Assembly: GCA_036768485.1 (NCBI GenBank)
Contig: JAVLUZ010000344.1
Coordinates: 372,001-436,000, forward strand
Direction of reading: 5' to 3'
DNA: 64,000 bases
DNA from: Mermis nigrescens
Lineage: Eukaryota; Nematoda; Enoplea; Mermithida; Mermithidae
Positions 26,501 to 35,632 of this stretch are shown in pieces; positions within the stretch are counted from its first letter, which is position 1; each line of letters opens with the position of its first letter. The notes under the pieces were generated by a model. That model did no database searches, had not been told where the DNA came from, and saw only the letters and a list, made by a program, of their open reading frames with translations. Both the position numbers and the translations under genes were made by a program.

Positions 26501-29500
26501 CATTATGTACGAAAGCGACGCCAAATCAAGAAATTAGTAGAGAACCGGAAAACGTGCAAAATCAGGCGACATTATTTGTGATGTCAGCCCGCATGTAGAA
26601 ATACTAGGCAATTGATGCCTGAGAGAAAGAAAAAGGCAGCGGCGTCGATTTGAGCGATTAAATATGATACGATAATCTTTTGTATAAAATGAACATTTCC
26701 AGAGGCGTAGCCAGGATTTTGCTTCGGGGGGCATGAACAAAAATTTTTTAAGACTACTTTTGCATTGAATGCCAGTAATGTTATGTATAGTAAAACTGAG
26801 TTTTTCGACCTTTAGTGGTGTAGCCTAGCTAATTTATTGGTTTCTGACGATCAAAAATAGAAAAGGTGTAAAGCGGCCCGAAGTGCCAAGGATTTTTGGA
26901 ATTTCTACCGTTTTTATGTAGAATTCACGAGAAATTTAATTCAATTTACAAGAAAACTGCGAATTACTAACTATGTCTGAAGATATTTTGATTGATTCAA
27001 GCTTTTAAACGCAATGCTGGAGCTTTACAAAAAGAAAGAACAGTAACTGGCGGCGCTATGCGCCGGAAAATTTTGACGTTTTTGCACTTTAAACTTAATT
27101 TATACCGCTTAAATCGTACAAAAAAGACAAATTGATGCCGGCGCGAAACGCCGGAAATTCAAAGAAATTCCTAACCCTTTTACCTGGCTTGTTCTCCATA
27201 AAATCTCGTTGCACATGTACATTGAGATTTTACGGCTGCTGAGGGTCTGGGGTGGCGCGCTCAAGCATTCCCAGCGGGGTCCGGGGCAGAGTCCCGGAAA
27301 TTTTGTAAAAAAAGCATTTTAATAGTAGATAGTAACTTTGAAATTTTCGCAAAATCGGCCAAATCTCGGTTCTGAATTAAGCCCAAAAACACTTAAAATT
27401 GATGAACTCTTACATTGCACAAAACTTCTGAGCTGAAATGCGTTTTTTGACCTCTGCTAATTACATAGCGCAGCAACGGGTCGCTGCCAAAAAGATATAG
27501 AAAAATGTATCAATGAAAATTTTGTTCATACCGTTTTCAGGCCCATTTGTGGCCTTCTAATTAACAAGATGCAGTTCAGAAAACAGGAAATGCGCAAAAA
27601 CATAAGAAAATTTGGCTATTCCTTTCATTTAAAATAGGATTATGTGCATACGTGGGCAGCAAGAAAATTCTGGGGGGGGTGCAAGATTTTTTTGAAGGTC
27701 AAAAAATGGCCTTAAAAATGGTGGTATGGCGATAAAAACACCATTTTTCGACGTTTCTCATCAAGCACTATCCATTGGCATCAAAAAATTGCGAAAAAAA
27801 CGAAAAAATTTTCAAAAATTGAATTCTGGGGGGGGGTATTTTTATTTCTGGGGGGGTATTTTGGTTTCTGGGGGTGCATACCCCCAAACCCCACGCCCAG
27901 GTGTGATTATGTGTCCTTGTAAAGAAAGACAAACAAAGCAAAGAATAGACAAACTGATATGTTAACAAAAGACAAACAAAGCAGAGACAAGACAAACTCG
28001 TACACAATCATTTTCGCACTTTTACTAGTATGCTCAACAAGTATGCGCAGTTTCAATCAACGAACAAATAGTGCATTAAATTACTAAAGTGATGGAAGTG
28101 CTGGATTATTTTAGCTGATTCAAGCTTTTAAATTCCTTAGATATATATAACAATAAATAATAATGACTCGGCGCGAAGCGCCCAAAAATTTTGACGTTTT
28201 TGCCTTTTTGAACACAGTTTTCTGGACACACATTATTGCAACAGAAAAATCAACAATATTTCTGTAAAATTTCGGGGAGGGGGGCATGTGCCCCCAATGC
28301 TCCCTCGGCTACGCCTATGAAGATTTCGGACTTTTTATTCATTTGACTTTAATCAAATTAGCGGAAGAACTCCTAGCTCGAATATACCCAAAACGACATT
28401 TATATTATTACAATTTTAACGTACTGAAGCCCTTATTATCAGAGTCCGGATTTTTACGTGGAAGATACGATTTTGCACGGAAGCAAAACAATGCCCAGCT
28501 GCACCATTGACTATTGAACTATTCTATTAGTTCAATAGTTCAATAGTGAAAAATTCCGGTTGCACTATCGGCTGCACTAATGAACTATTAGATAGCTCAG
28601 TAGGACTATTAGAATAAAGAAATTTGGACTGTGCTTATACTTCCGGTCGCACCGTGTCAGCACTATTAGAATAATACAATATTGTAATGCTGTTAGGTGT
28701 ACATTTTTCTGATAGTCGAGAACGATTATTAGAAGCGGTGTTATTGCTTAATTGGAGATTAGAGTTCGTATTTGTACGCTATGTATTCTAGTATTCTAGT
28801 AGTGAGGGCTATGATAACTTTGATCAAAAAAATGATCGTAAGGAACAGGATTAGACAGTTATAGCTGATCGAAATAACAAATTCGATAGTTTTCCCAAGC
28901 TTCTGCTTTATCAGTTTTCGTTAAGAATCCAGTCTGAATAAAACTTCACAATTTTCAAAAAATAACGGTTTCTTTGCACCGGTAGTTCGAGGAATCTTGG
29001 GGCAACTGAGTCAATATGAAAAATAGTTTTCATAAAGAAGGATGTTTATGTACTTCAAGGCTCTCCGATGACAGTTATAGAGAAAATGCACGCTATACAG
29101 TTTGCAGCAGCGATTTACTATTGAACTATTTTACTACTATAGTCTGTTCCGTTCCAAACGGCCCATTTTTCGCTAAAGTCTTATTACTGCAATAGATTTT
29201 TAATTCACAAATGGCATCTTCAATTATGCTCTCACTTTCTTCACCACGCTGAAGCTTCGTTTTTCTCATTGAGTAGATTTTGAATCAATCTTAAAAAACG
29301 TGAATCCGCGTAAAAAAGCCGGGCTCTACTTGTTATGTACCCTTCGAGTTATCCTGTCTTACATTTCTTTCCTAAAAATTCCTCAGCTTCTGCAGTGGAA
29401 AAATCAATAATGATTGTTTACAGATTTAATATTTTGCGCGAAATGCAAAAAGGCAAATTGAAAAATCCATAAATATATGAAATAACACTTCTCTTAAATG

Positions 29501-31499
29501 GAAAATAATTCAGCGTCGGGGGCGGACGCCCACCTAAAATTTGTTCTCATTCTGACGTCTGTGCACGCGATACAGTATTATGCGCATAAAAATCAGGATT
29601 TATAAAAGTCGACCCTCAAAAATTTACCATTAGCAAAGTCAACTCAAAAAAAGTCGTAAAAACAAAAATTTTGATTTACTTAGCATGTTCCCGGGAGAAA
29701 AATTTCCGGTTTTCAACAATAAAAAGCGCTATGCGTTCTTTTAATTACCTGCAAGGCAAATATCTTTGATCGTAGTCGATCGGATGCATTCACAGTTGCC
29801 ATTGTTACAAAACATCGGTAACTTGCACGAATCAGTACAAGCAGAATTTATGCGATCAGGCACTAAAAGTTAATTTCAAAAATGAGGTGTTTGTGTGTCA
29901 ATCGACCTTAAATGGACAGCGGTCAAATCCTTAGGTCTTAATGGAGCGAAAGACCAAAAAATCGCAAAAAATGCCGGAAAATTAACTCTGGGAGTGTAAC
30001 ATTTTTAGAAGTCGGTCTAATTCTCGTGAGTTTAAATCCCATTTACTCCCACCCAAGCGGCACATGAATTTTTTCAGCGAGCCACGTTATTTGAAATTTT
30101 GAAATAATATTCATGATGAATTGAAATTTAGCGTTCGCGCATTTATTCTCAAATAAGTCTACTCACGTTTGGAGCAATATTTAGTGTTTAACGTTGAATC
30201 GGTTTTTTCGACATAATCCGGATGGCAGCGACATTTCCCTAACGTGCAAACCACTCCAAAACCCAAGCAATCGTCATTGAAATCGCAATCGCTGCCTATT
30301 AAGCCATTGCCTATATAATTATAAAGGAGATTAACAAAGAACAAAGTCATCTAATATGATTTTTAATTTTCATTATTAGAATAATTTTAATAATTTTTGC
30401 CAAAAGAATTTCCGTGTTGGACTAAAGTTTTCAAGTGTGGTAGAAAGAATTTTAAAGCTATAGGATGGAACAATTCAGCTAAAAATTAAGAAATTTTGGC
30501 GCTATGCTTTTAAAATTAAATTTTGTGCGTTTAAATGCAATGAATGAAGATGGGATTTTTATCGTTTTTAGCCATTCCATTCTGATTAAATCACATGTAT
30601 TTGAAAGTCAATCCGTCTGAAAGAATCCTAATCAGCTACAATTAGGTGAAAAAACAGTAATTCGCACTTTGAATTGCTAATGCATGTTTATTGCTATTAG
30701 AATTTCAAGTTTTACTAAACTTAACTATAATTTGTCATGTTGTTTACTTTGTATAAAATAATATTTTAATTATTTAATATATTTGTTATTTTATTTAATT
30801 GATTATATTTCGCTATTTATCGTTACATAAGGCAGTTCAATCTATATGTTTCATACACCATTTAAGCCATATACAATTGTGAGCGGCTTTGGCCAATATT
30901 ATTCAAATAAAAAATTCATCAGTACGAAAAAAAGGCAAGGAAGAATGGAACAAACTGACAAAAATAAATTAATATGATAAAATAGAATAAATAAAGTAAA
31001 TTGACAATATATCTATAGTCTGTTTCATACAACTTCGTTCATAAATTTTAAAACTATCTCCGACAATTAGCTGACAGATTTCGATTATAGCATTGATCTG
31101 ATATATAATTATCGTAACCCTCGACCTACTGTAGATTAAAATTCTCAGAATTTATGCACGAAGTTATGTGAAACAGACTATAGTAAGGTATGATTTATGT
31201 ATGTACAGTCACAGTGATTATTTCCTATATGAAGTTACTGTTAGGTATTTACCTGCATACACATGTATAACATATAAGTTTTATCGAAATTACGAGAAAA
31301 TTTTTCGAATCGCTTTTTAAATAAGACAGCCTTTACACTCGATTATAAAGTCGCAAACAATTTTAATCTCGTTTTTTGAGAGCCACCAAAACGGACCTGC
31401 GGAGCATGGATCATGAAAGGCATCGCAGAAAATGGCGGGCCACAAAATTAAAGCCCACCACCGATGATTAGAAAATTGTGGTGCCATAAAAAACCGCAT
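5233..31499 (-). CDS. Secreted EB-module and chitin-binding-type-2 protein, 12 exons, 746 aa
   Basis: Twelve minus-strand exons join with matching phases at every junction: 31337-31499, 30167-30310, 29749-29862, 25985-26107, 24722-25015, 22157-22408, 20657-20872, 17536-17728, 16491-16614, 8278-8401, 6930-7127, 5233-5528. Their lengths sum to 2241 bases, exactly 747 codons including the stop. Residues 1-27 form a signal peptide (WWALILWPAIFCDA core). Residues ~50-430 are a run of EB-like cysteine modules (CTLGKCRC, CNNGNCECI, CIQNKCQC, CSGRNCRCKSGF). Residues ~465-520 and ~595-648 resemble type-2 chitin-binding domains (CPGRTWFYVPTRTC; RRPCAPGTIF). The end is another EB-like stretch (CFCGCQLGVPVGQC). 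The product is probably extracellular and may bind chitin in cuticle or peritrophic matrix. That role is inferred from domains only; I do not recognise an orthologue. Confidence 0.8.
6423..6839 (+). mobile_element. MITE-B copy interrupted by MITE-A
   Basis: Starts CATACGTGGCTGC and ends GTGCTCATGCGTG. The internal text (CCAAAAATAGCACCAAAAATTC, ..TTTTGGGGGTCT) recurs at 1918-2096, 12112-12260 and 33056-33202. Its own duplication is eroded. Confidence 0.6.
6544..6807 (+). mobile_element. MITE-A copy 2, nested in MITE-B
   Basis: Starts CACACCTGGGCG and ends TGCCCACGTATG. Perfect duplication GTCCAAAC at 6536-6543 and 6808-6815. The flanks belong to another element (6423-6839). Confidence 0.9.
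6930..7127 (-). CDS. EB/chitin-binding gene exon 11 (second chitin-binding-like domain)
   Basis: Acceptor TTTGCTCAG, donor CCGG|GTAAAT, phase 1-1. It carries a whole type-2-like domain: C..LVPDPIGPHFYLQC.., then YCGRWMRRPCAPGTIFS..VCV. Confidence 0.8.
7519..7785 (+). mobile_element. MITE-G copy 1
   Basis: Starts CAGGCACATGGGG, ends CCTTGCATGTATG. The body (AATGAAGGCCA.., ..CCAAAAAAGCTC..) also occurs at 21445-21728. Confidence 0.7.
8278..8401 (-). CDS. EB/chitin-binding gene exon 10
   Basis: Acceptor GGTTACAG, donor CCAA|GTAAAA, phase 0-1. It encodes MFVNDYAGGCKCVPEYRDC then PCGG..LSVLGCPP. The two other phases stop at once, so phase 0 is forced and agrees with exon 9. Confidence 0.75.
8535..9286. 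repeat. Inverted repeat, two ~170-bp arms
   Basis: CTAGCAAAGAAAAATGCTCC.. (8535-8704) is repeated inverted at about 9114-9286 with few differences, around a ~400-bp centre. One lone arm recurs at about 32690-32880, so this is a dispersed long-TIR element. Confidence 0.85.
9470..11600. repeat. TTTACAC-rich dispersed repeat with 273-bp tandem unit
   Basis: GGCTCTAGAACTAAAGTTAAT recurs 273 bases apart (from 9679 and 9952), within a region full of GTGTAAA/TTTACAC motifs. The right end has GGTAGCGCTATCGCGCTACC, a perfect 8-bp-stem hairpin. A second, shorter copy lies at 59040-59895. No protein is recognised. Confidence 0.65.
12112..12260 (+). mobile_element. Degenerate MITE-B-like copy
   Basis: CATACATGGGCAGTAG at the left, then CCAAAAATTCAATTCTCGG and a GAGGAGGTCTGCC stretch, as in other family members. 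The right end is unclear. Confidence 0.45.
13436..13679 (-). mobile_element. MITE-A copy 3, inside the 3.3-kb inverted repeat
   Basis: Perfect duplication TTTGAGAG at 13428-13435 and 13680-13687. The matching position on the other arm of the inverted repeat lacks it, so it inserted after the repeat formed. Confidence 0.9.
13775..14085. repeat. AATTGTGCACCTCACA tandem repeats
   Basis: Irregular ~28-30-bp units such as CACAATCCAAAATTGTGCAC, with inverted counterparts at about 14450-14820. Unit lengths and sequences vary, and there are no unique spacers. Confidence 0.7.
16491..16614 (-). CDS. EB/chitin-binding gene exon 9 (second half of chitin-binding domain)
   Basis: Acceptor TACTTAG, donor AAG|GTGAAT, phase 2-0. 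The split codon AA|A restores the frame from exon 8. The exon supplies TCPGRTWFYVPTRTCKSE, matching the C-x-G-x2-F/W..C close of the domain. It has no ATG start and only this frame makes sense. Confidence 0.75.
16672..17477. mobile_element. Palindromic Tc1/mariner-like element (TA-flanked)
   Basis: TA|CGGGGTGTTTCAAAAAAACG at the left and CGTTTTTGAAGCACTCTG|TA at the right. Long arms run to a centre near 17075. It sits in the intron between exons 8 and 9 of the EB/chitin-binding gene. Non-coding. Confidence 0.8.
17536..17728 (-). CDS. EB/chitin-binding gene exon 8 (first half of chitin-binding domain)
   Basis: Acceptor CTTTTCAG, donor TCAAA|GTATTA, phase 1-2. It contains likely N-glycosylation sites (NIS, NLT, NKT) and CRLGQFPEPAPNPKQYYAC, the opening of a type-2 chitin-binding domain. 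Without the splice the frame stops five codons later. Confidence 0.75.
17729..20656 (-). other. 2.9-kb intron without recognised features
   Basis: AT-rich sequence between exons 7 and 8. Apart from short AT repeats I see no coding region or repeat copy shared with the rest of the window. Confidence 0.5.
20657..20872 (-). CDS. EB/chitin-binding gene exon 7
   Basis: Acceptor TAAACAAG, phase 1-1. It encodes CAINDQCPLGAVCKRGFC and LCDCTKGFLPT, then a Thr/Pro/Ser linker. The donor is taken as ACAA|GTGAAC because it keeps phase with exon 8. Reading through would continue into AT-rich non-coding sequence. Confidence 0.75.
21445..21728 (+). mobile_element. MITE-G copy 2
   Basis: Starts CATGCACGTAGGG and ends GCTGTGCATCTATA, with the same body as 7519-7785. 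Partial relatives lie near 7840-8010, 32140-32260 and 49600-49740. Confidence 0.7.
22157..22408 (-). CDS. EB/chitin-binding gene exon 6
   Basis: Acceptor AATTCAG, donor GCAA|GTAAGT, phase 1-1. It encodes VCCRKPCLEPNP, then CFLDEQCDGGYSMECSGR and CRCKSGFLPY, a textbook EB layout. Confidence 0.85.
22525..22683 (-). mobile_element. MITE-B-like copy
   Basis: Starts TATAGGCAGCAAGG and ends CACGCCCATGTGTG, with the B-type body reversed. The flanks GTTGAGAA and GTTGAATC are only partly alike. Confidence 0.6.
24722..25015 (-). CDS. EB/chitin-binding gene exon 5
   Basis: Acceptor TTATGCAG, donor GCTG|GTACAT, phase 1-1. Cysteine pairs include CTTEGHYC, GYGICCRAVC and CPADSHYC. This resembles the CC-bearing spacer repeats found between EB modules. 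Confidence 0.8.
25130..25286 (+). mobile_element. MITE-B-like copy
   Basis: Starts CACACGTGGGCGTGGGGG and ends CTGCCCACGTATGTG, with a B-type body. No clean duplication is seen. Confidence 0.65.
25985..26107 (-). CDS. EB/chitin-binding gene exon 4
   Basis: Acceptor TTTTAAG, donor GCCG|GTAGGT, phase 1-1. It encodes SCNKNQECVVPFSSC and CIQNKCQCIEG, an EB module. Confidence 0.8.
26700..28319 (+). mobile_element. hAT-type element, 1.6 kb, with MITE-A inside
   Basis: Starts CAGAGGCGTAGCCAGG, ends CCTCGGCTACGCCTATG, giving inverted ends around GGCGTAGCC. Flanks AACATTTC / AAGATTTC, 7 of 8 identical. No transposase frame is seen, so it is non-autonomous. A related start lies near 56799. Confidence 0.8.
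27647..27905 (-). mobile_element. MITE-A copy 4, inside a larger hAT-type element
   Basis: Starts CATACGTGGGCAGC, ends CGCCCAGGTGTG. Perfect duplication ATTATGTG at 27639-27646 and 27906-27913. Confidence 0.92.
29749..29862 (-). CDS. EB/chitin-binding gene exon 3
   Basis: Acceptor CTTTTAG, donor GCAG|GTAATT, phase 1-1. It encodes CTDSCKLPMFCNNGNCECI, a compact EB/EGF-like cysteine pattern. Confidence 0.8.
30167..30310 (-). CDS. EB/chitin-binding gene exon 2
   Basis: Acceptor TATATAG, donor AAAC|GTGAGT, phase 1-1. It encodes CDFNDDCLGFGVVC followed by CTLGKCRCHPDY, a typical EB pattern. Confidence 0.8.
31013..31183. mobile_element. Palindromic MITE with CTATAGTCTGTTTCA ends
   Basis: CTATAGTCTGTTTCATACAA at the left and TTATGTGAAACAGACTATAG at the right, followed by TA. 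The ends are shared with the 34618-35190 element. Confidence 0.8.
31337..31499 (-). CDS. EB/chitin-binding gene exon 1 (signal peptide)
   Basis: The start is ATG at 31499; a second in-frame ATG lies four codons on. A short N-region is followed by the hydrophobic WWALILWPAIFC and a plausible cleavage after CDA. Donor GAGT|GTAAAG leaves T, which with GC of exon 2 makes Cys, giving IIECNGLIGSDC, a typical EB entry. Confidence 0.65.
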
Positions 31500-31642
31500 T
31501 CTCTAATATTATTGTAACGTTATTCTAGTATACATATTTGTTAGAAAACTCACAAATAAGTGTCGTTCAACAGGTAAATAACGCATTGAACTTTTGGGGA
31601 TGCCGAAATTTCACGTCGATATGTTCATACTATCATTGAACG

Positions 31643-32053
31643 TCAAATGCATAAACATTGTAAGGACGATATTAACAAAGTAGAGAATTCGGCAATATCG
31701 ACGAAAACACGAGTTTTTGTTTTCTGGGAACCAGTTCGGTTGACTTTAATAATATAGATTGGCATTAATCGTGTGGGTTGACGAATTGGAAGATGAATTT
31801 TGATTATAGGGAAACTGTGAAATATTCCTTGTTCTTCCGTCATTTTATTAAGGTCACTTCCTTCATCGATTCGAGCATCGTCGTCACCGGAAATCCAATC
31901 AAACATCATATAATTATTCGACAGCCTTCCAACAAAGCAAATATAAAGGAGTTCCGATTTTAATTGGGAGCAGGGCCATGGATGTGCAGCATGACCGGTC
32001 TGGAGGGTTAATTGGTTGGGGGCAGCCAGAAAGCTTTGTCGAAATTGTCTCAA
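31643..32053 (-). CDS. Possible exon of an unrecognised protein
   Basis: A 136-codon minus-strand frame, long for this AT-rich background. It has balanced composition (e.g. NNYMMFDWISGDDDARIDEG; LNKMTEEQGIFHSF) and ends in TGA 143 bases upstream of the start codon of the EB/chitin-binding gene. Its start is unclear: the first codon is TTG-like and an upstream acceptor TTTTTGAG is possible. An overlapping plus-strand frame of 61 codons exists. I do not recognise a domain, so this could be chance. Confidence 0.3.
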   Translation of the reverse strand: MRQFRQSFLAAPNQLTLQTGHAAHPWPCSQLKSELLYICFVGRLSNNYMMFDWISGDDDARIDEGSDLNKMTEEQGIFHSFPIIKIHLPIRQPTRLMPIYIIKVNRTGSQKTKTRVFVDIAEFSTLLISSLQCLCI

Positions 32054-33055
32054 AAAGTAGTAGAATGCAAAAATAATGTAAAAACTATTTTATCTCCTAC
32101 TCATTTAAATTAGGTACTTTTTCAGATAATATTTTGTTTTTATACTCGTAGATTTTTGGCCTTAATTTTGCTTCATTTTCCCTATAAAATTTCCCATTTT
32201 TCCATTCTGGGAAGTTTAGTCCGTCAAACCCCCATATTCAGGCCTGTAGGGGAGCATACGCAAAGTCGGTGACCTGAATAAGTCGGAGCAGGCACATAAC
32301 TTTGAGGGAGCTTCCTCTCCCTTACTTTTGAAAGGATGAATATATTTTTTTAAAGGGCTACCAACAGAATAAAAAATTAATTATTGGTTCACGAAACGTA
32401 TTTGAAAGACTAGTAAACTATGTACTTACTCGTACTTACATATGTAGATTTTAACACACCGTCAAGGGCTAGAAATTGCAAAAAAAGAATCTCATCACAA
32501 AATTCAAGAGTTAGTCACATACACATTGTTTTTTATTTCTGTGTGGGACAAGATTTTGAGGCTCTTACAAATATATTTGTAGCGATCTTTTTACATATTT
32601 GTACACAAAGTATAGGAAGTTTTTTGGACGATTTTCGATTGTACAAAAAAATGAAGTTTTTGTACAAAAAATAAACAGTGGACCTACCAGCGAAAAATGT
32701 TCCGATGGAACAAAAAGGACAAATATACTTGAAATAGCGGATTATTAAAGGAAAGGGTATTAGGAAAAAATTACCTATGCGTACAACAAATCATTAGAAT
32801 CTGCTAAAAATCAGACTTTCACTAAGCAACACAAAAATTGAAGTATATTGTGCGGCCTACAGAAAGTAATTGTGGCTTTAGTTTGAAAATTAAATAACAC
32901 AACAGTTTATTCTTCAAAAGAACTGATCAATCTGAATTAAAGAAAAAGACAAATCATTTTGATTACTGACCTTAATTGAATGCAAGTTGAACAACCTCTG
33001 CTGCAATGGTATAGAAGCACGGCAAGACACTAAAGATGCGCAAACAGGTTAGCAC

Positions 33056-33202
33056 CACACATGGGCGTGGGCGGGGTTTGTACCCCTCAGAAGTTGAAAC
33101 CCCCAAGATTACTGTAGACCCCAGAATTCTATTTTTAGTAACATTTTTGGCAATTTTACCCATCCTGACCTCCCTCAGTTTTTTCTTGCTGCCCACGTAT
33201 TG
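33056..33202 (+). mobile_element. MITE-B copy with 8-bp TSD
   Basis: Starts CACACATGGGCGTGG and ends TGCCCACGTATTG. Flanks GTTAGCAC / CTTAGCAC, 7 of 8 identical. It shares its end sequence with MITE-A but not its body. Confidence 0.8.
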
Positions 33203-34617
33203 CTTAGCACCAATGAATTTATCACACGGCGCAAGGAGAATGAGCTACTTAATCGTGCAAATAAATACAATAGTGCATAAAGATATACCGGTAATTATAA
33301 CAGTCCATATACACAGTGTCCCACCTAACTATCCGACTTGTTTTATCATAATAACTTCTTTTATTCTCAACATTTTTCAATGAATCTCTGTAAATAGTTG
33401 GAAGGCCCAATAGCAAACTGGATGACATGATTTGGTTGCTTTTACTTACTTGTCGTGTAAGCTACATAAGTTTGTGTAAACCTTAGTTTTAACAAGTTAT
33501 CTCAAGGTATTTAAACCATTATCTCGTGATAGGTCAATCAATTCTTGATATTTTTGATAAGTTTTTAGAGCGAATATAGAATGTTCAAATGCTATCGACT
33601 GATAAATTTTAGCATGATTCGATGGCATACTCTTCAAAATATAGCATTCCAGAACCGACTTTTCTTAGCTTCGCTATGCAAAAATTATTGTACTGACTTT
33701 TGACAGGAATTTCTCGTGAGCTTGCGTAAACCTATTCAAGATTTTTTTATTGATTCACAAGCATCCAGATACTGAGAATCCATTTAGTGCATGGGTAACT
33801 TGAATCGTGGACTATACATTGATCGCAAAATGCGTAAGTTTCACAAGGAAAGACAAAGACTATTATAAATCTAAGCTTTACACTAACTTCTGCAGTTTCC
33901 ACTATGAACAAGCAAAAGCGATTAGACCTTGTCAGTTTGTTTCCTATTTGACCTTCTTACCATATTAAAAAATCATTAAAAAATAATAAGAATTGTAAGG
34001 GTGCACCGACACCTTATACGATTCAACATATGTTGATTCTACAGATAGCCGCTAAGAGAAGCAGGCGATTTGGCGCCATGCTTTTTGTACCTATCTCATC
34101 TACCGTGTACTTTTTTCGTGTTATTCGCTTTACACTTATCGTTTAATAATCTTATTAATTTTCGCTCTTGTTAATTTTGTTTATTGATTAGAATGTATCT
34201 TACGAATTGACACATTCTTTAAGCTATTACTCTAGACGCTTTTCGCTTTTACTGTAGTCTGGTTTTTCGGTTCGCTCTTGTGCTTTTATGGTGTGCTCTG
34301 ATATAGTGAATTTTATTTTAGAAAGAGTGCTAGTTTTGCCGTTTATAAATAAAAGAGCAACCAGAGCATCTTGTTCACTTAGTCCTTTATGCATATGTTT
34401 TTCTCTTCAATTTTCAAACGGAAAACTTTCAAAATTTAATTATTTTTCTGACTTGCCAGACTAAGGTACGAATCTGGCCATTGGTACCTCAAGGTCCTTT
34501 TATTTTGGTCATTTATTTAACCAAGTTTTTGGCCGGAGATTCTTCCTACACTTGTGTTTATTGTTACCTTTGGATTGTAATGCATTTTTGGGTAGGAACT
34601 CAAGATGGTACCAGGAG

Positions 34618-35190
34618 CTATAGTCTGATTCATTTACTCGAGAGCTTTTTAGCCAATTTATTCAAGGACTTCAGTAAGCAAAAAGACGGTTTACTGTAAT
34701 TCAGCAGATCAGCTCAGTGAGGGCAAGTAGCTGGAGTTCGCCCATTTTTAATACACTAATCCGTCCTTATAAATTTTATTTAGGCATTTAATCAGTGCCG
34801 GGACATATGCACTACAATTGAGTGTGCTAAATAAAAAGCTATCTACTGGAATTGAAGCCGGGTTGCTTCGACGACAAGCAGACGTTTTACCACTGAGCTA
34901 TGCAGGAGTTTGGGGCGTTTCTTAACATCTTAGTCTATTGTGTTTAAAGCGTCAACTTAGGATAAGCTGAATGCGCGATTTTATTAGTAAGTTGATTGAT
35001 TTGCTGGAAGATGAGGATAAATTATGCCGCAAAAAATATAATTGAAAAACCCTTCTTTGCTACGTATATGCTAACATAGCTAAAGTGAGATCTAGCGACC
35101 TACGGTAATTAAGAAAGAAGGGGTTACTGGAGCCTCCGGAAACATTTACTGAAAAAGCTCTCGGATAAATGAAACAGACTACTGTATAGC
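34618..35190. mobile_element. TIR element with tRNA-like sequence inside
   Basis: Left CTATAGTCTGATTCATTTAC and right TAAATGAAACAGACTACTGT form inverted ends, extended by CGAGAGCTTTTTA / AAAAAGCTCTCGG. The tRNA-like unit lies inside at about 34842-34912 on the minus strand. Confidence 0.65.
34842..34912 (-). other. tRNA-like sequence (probably not functional)
   Basis: Minus strand: an A-box-like TAGCTCAGTGGT, then TGCTT-GTCGTCG-AAGCA, a perfect 5-bp anticodon stem with a 7-base loop that would read CGT. The B-box is degenerate (GGCTTCAATTCC) and the T and acceptor stems do not pair. TTTTT follows. It is likely a tRNA-derived remnant or SINE head. Confidence 0.45.
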
Positions 35191-35361
35191 ACATGAAACT
35201 CACAAATTCTGGTGCAGGGGCGGATTTAATGAGGAGGTCGCACCCAATGAGTTGGCGAGACGAAGAACAGATTTAATACTCATTTTTTAGTAGTTTATCG
35301 CGATACTCAATGTTTTCTGGCGCTTCGCGCCAAATCATGTCTTCTAACAGGCACGAGCATA

Positions 35362-35632
35362 CATACATGGGCAGCACCAAAATTCTGAGGGAGGGGGTGC
35401 AAGATTTTTCAGAGGTAAAAAATGGTCTTAAAATGGTGGTAATGGCGAAAAAACACAATTTTTCTATGTACGTTTTTCATCGAGCACTATCCATTGGCAT
35501 CAAAAAATTGCGGAAAAATCAAAAACTTTTAAAAATTGATTTCTAGAGGGTACTTTGGTTTCTGGGGGGGCATTCGGCCTTCTAGGAAGATTGCATATCC
35601 TCTCCGAACCCTCTACTCAACGCCCACGTTCG
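35362..35632 (-). mobile_element. MITE-A copy 5
   Basis: Recognisable by its CATACATGGGCAGCACC start and the shared body. The 8-bp flanks no longer match, so this looks like an older or rearranged copy. Confidence 0.8.

Larger units (their letters stand above)
26108..29748 (-). other. 3.6-kb intron holding a nested hAT-type element
   Basis: The intron holds the 1.6-kb element 26700-28319 (with MITE-A inside). At 28505-28610 there is a short palindromic TTCAATAGTTCAATAG region. The remainder is AT-rich with nothing recognised. Confidence 0.5.

Noticed and set aside
34842..34912. Functional tRNA-Thr (CGT) gene
   Set aside because: The T-stem and acceptor stem do not pair; only the A-box and anticodon arm are good.
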